Part shown: positions 5,265 through 6,141 of the stretch, piece after piece
Position numbering within the stretch: position 1 is the first letter of the stretch
How the letters are laid out: each line of letters begins with the position of its first letter
DNA from: Chloroflexota bacterium
GTDB lineage: Bacteria > Chloroflexota > Dehalococcoidia > RBG-13-53-26
Assembly: GCA_030616195.1 (NCBI GenBank)
Contig: JAUWXW010000110.1
Coordinates: forward strand, 1 to 6,141
DNA length: 6,141 bases
Reading direction: 5' to 3'
Translations under genes and position numbers: made by a program
The notes under the pieces: model-generated
Told to the model about the DNA's origin: nothing
Database searches by the model: none
The model's input: the letters and a program-made list of their open reading frames with translations, nothing else

Positions 5265-6141
5265 ATGAGCAGACCCATGGTGGCCATTGTAGGTAGGCCC
5301 AACGTAGGCAAATCCACCTTGTTCAATCGACTGCTCGGTGAGAGAAGGGCTATTGTTGAGGGCCTGCCGGGAACAACTCGCGACAGAATTCACGCTGATG
5401 TTTCCTGGGAGGGGTATGAATTTACTCTGGTAGATTCTGGTGGATTGGAGCCAAGGCCAGAGTCCACCATAAGACAGAAGGTTAGAGACCAGGTGGAGAT
5501 AGCTATTGCTGAGGCCGATGTGATACTTTTCTTAGTGGATGCCCGAGAAGGGGTAATGCCAGTGGATGAGGACATAGCTGGGATACTGCGTCGCTCACAG
5601 AAACCAATAGTGCTGGTGGCAAACAAGATAGATAACTCCAGACAGGAAAGCGACATATTCCAGTTCTATGAGCTGGGTATAGGCGAACCTATACCTGTCA
5701 GCGCTTATCACGGCAGAGGAATTGATGACTTGTTGGAGGAAGCCACCACCTGTCTGCCACCCGTTACTACCCCGACCCCTGCTGAGCCAGAGGGAGTGAA
5801 AATCGCCATCATAGGGCGACCCAACGTAGGAAAGTCACTGCTGGTAAATACCCTCCTGGGAGAGGAACGGCTCGTGGTTCATGATATTCCCGGAACAACA
5901 CGTGATACGGTAGATACCGTTTTCCACTATGACGGCGAAAGTATAGTCCTTATTGATACAGCGGGCATAAGGCGCCGTGGTCGGATTGAGCCTGGCGTGG
6001 AACGGTATAGTCTGATTCGCACCGAGCGCGCCATTGAGCGAGCTGACGTTGCCGTATTACTCATTGATGCGGTGGAGGGCATTACCGCCCAAGACCTCCA
6101 TGTCCTGGGCTATATTCAACAGTCTTTTAAGGGGGCCATAT
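5265..6141 (+). CDS. der: Ribosome assembly GTPase Der (EngA), 3' end cut by window
   Basis: Der is a GTPase with two tandem G domains and a C-terminal KH-like domain, needed for maturation of the 50S ribosomal subunit. The first 292 residues are present. G domain 1 has the P-loop GRPNVGKS (10-17), PGTTRD (35-40), DSGG (57-60; DTGG is more usual) and NKID (120-123), ending with VSAYHGRGID (145-154). A linker of about 20 residues rich in Pro and Thr (about 162-177) leads to G domain 2, with GRPNVGKS (184-191), PGTTRDTVD (209-217) and DTAG (231-234), followed by GIRRRGRIEPGVERYS (234-249). The second P-loop is followed by LL where Ser-Leu is common. The window ends before the NKxD of domain 2 and the KH-like domain. 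This is not a truncation, because the frame is open to the last base. The gene sits 28 bases after argF on the same strand, most likely in the same transcript. Confidence 0.97.
   Translation, partial: MSRPMVAIVGRPNVGKSTLFNRLLGERRAIVEGLPGTTRDRIHADVSWEGYEFTLVDSGGLEPRPESTIRQKVRDQVEIAIAEADVILFLVDAREGVMPVDEDIAGILRRSQKPIVLVANKIDNSRQESDIFQFYELGIGEPIPVSAYHGRGIDDLLEEATTCLPPVTTPTPAEPEGVKIAIIGRPNVGKSLLVNTLLGEERLVVHDIPGTTRDTVDTVFHYDGESIVLIDTAGIRRRGRIEPGVERYSLIRTERAIERADVAVLLIDAVEGITAQDLHVLGYIQQSFKGAI

Noticed and set aside
6127..6141. Truncated der pseudogene
   Set aside because: The frame remains open to the last base with all expected motifs up to that point. The missing end is due to the window boundary.

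Overview
The window is an ordinary bacterial chromosomal segment of medium GC content, judged by eye and not counted. It holds five recognisable housekeeping genes and one unusually structured intergenic region. I see no phage, plasmid, insertion sequence, CRISPR array, rRNA or tRNA. The source is most likely a deep-branching, non-proteobacterial bacterium. Three features point that way: an archaeal-like methionyl-tRNA synthetase with four CxxC pairs, a GuaB3-type IMP dehydrogenase without CBS domains, and AT-rich intergenic filler. Chloroflexota (Dehalococcoidia-like) is my best guess. It rests on recalled family resemblance, not on a search.

Layout. Positions 1-153 are an AT-rich stretch with repeated GAATTT/TTTAGAA words just downstream of metG. 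Two genes run leftward: rsmI (1950-2774), then metG (154-1821), separated by 128 bases. Positions 2775-3200 form a divergent intergenic region. It contains an rsmI ribosome binding site and -10-like element, several small dyads, a GC-rich block of competing inverted repeats (2915-3048), a phased 10-bp repeat (3041-3080), and a good sigma-70-type promoter (3134-3162). Three genes run rightward as a tight transcription unit: guaB3 (3201-4349), argF (4319-5236, overlapping guaB3 by 31 bases and starting at TTG), and der (from 5265, cut by the window end).

Function. The leftward pair serves translation: 16S rRNA 2'-O-methylation at C1402 (RsmI) and charging of tRNA-Met (MetG). The rightward unit joins guanine nucleotide synthesis (GuaB3), arginine synthesis (ArgF) and ribosome assembly (Der GTPase). 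The rightward set shares no single pathway. It looks like a growth-linked housekeeping operon driven from one promoter and coupled by overlap and close spacing.

The points most worth a second look are the ArgF active-site motif, which reads HPLP instead of the usual ornithine-transcarbamylase HCLP; the alternative-hairpin GC block between the divergent promoters; and the MetRS signature loop QLSTS in place of KMSKS. I do not see convincing evidence of a previously undescribed multi-gene system here.
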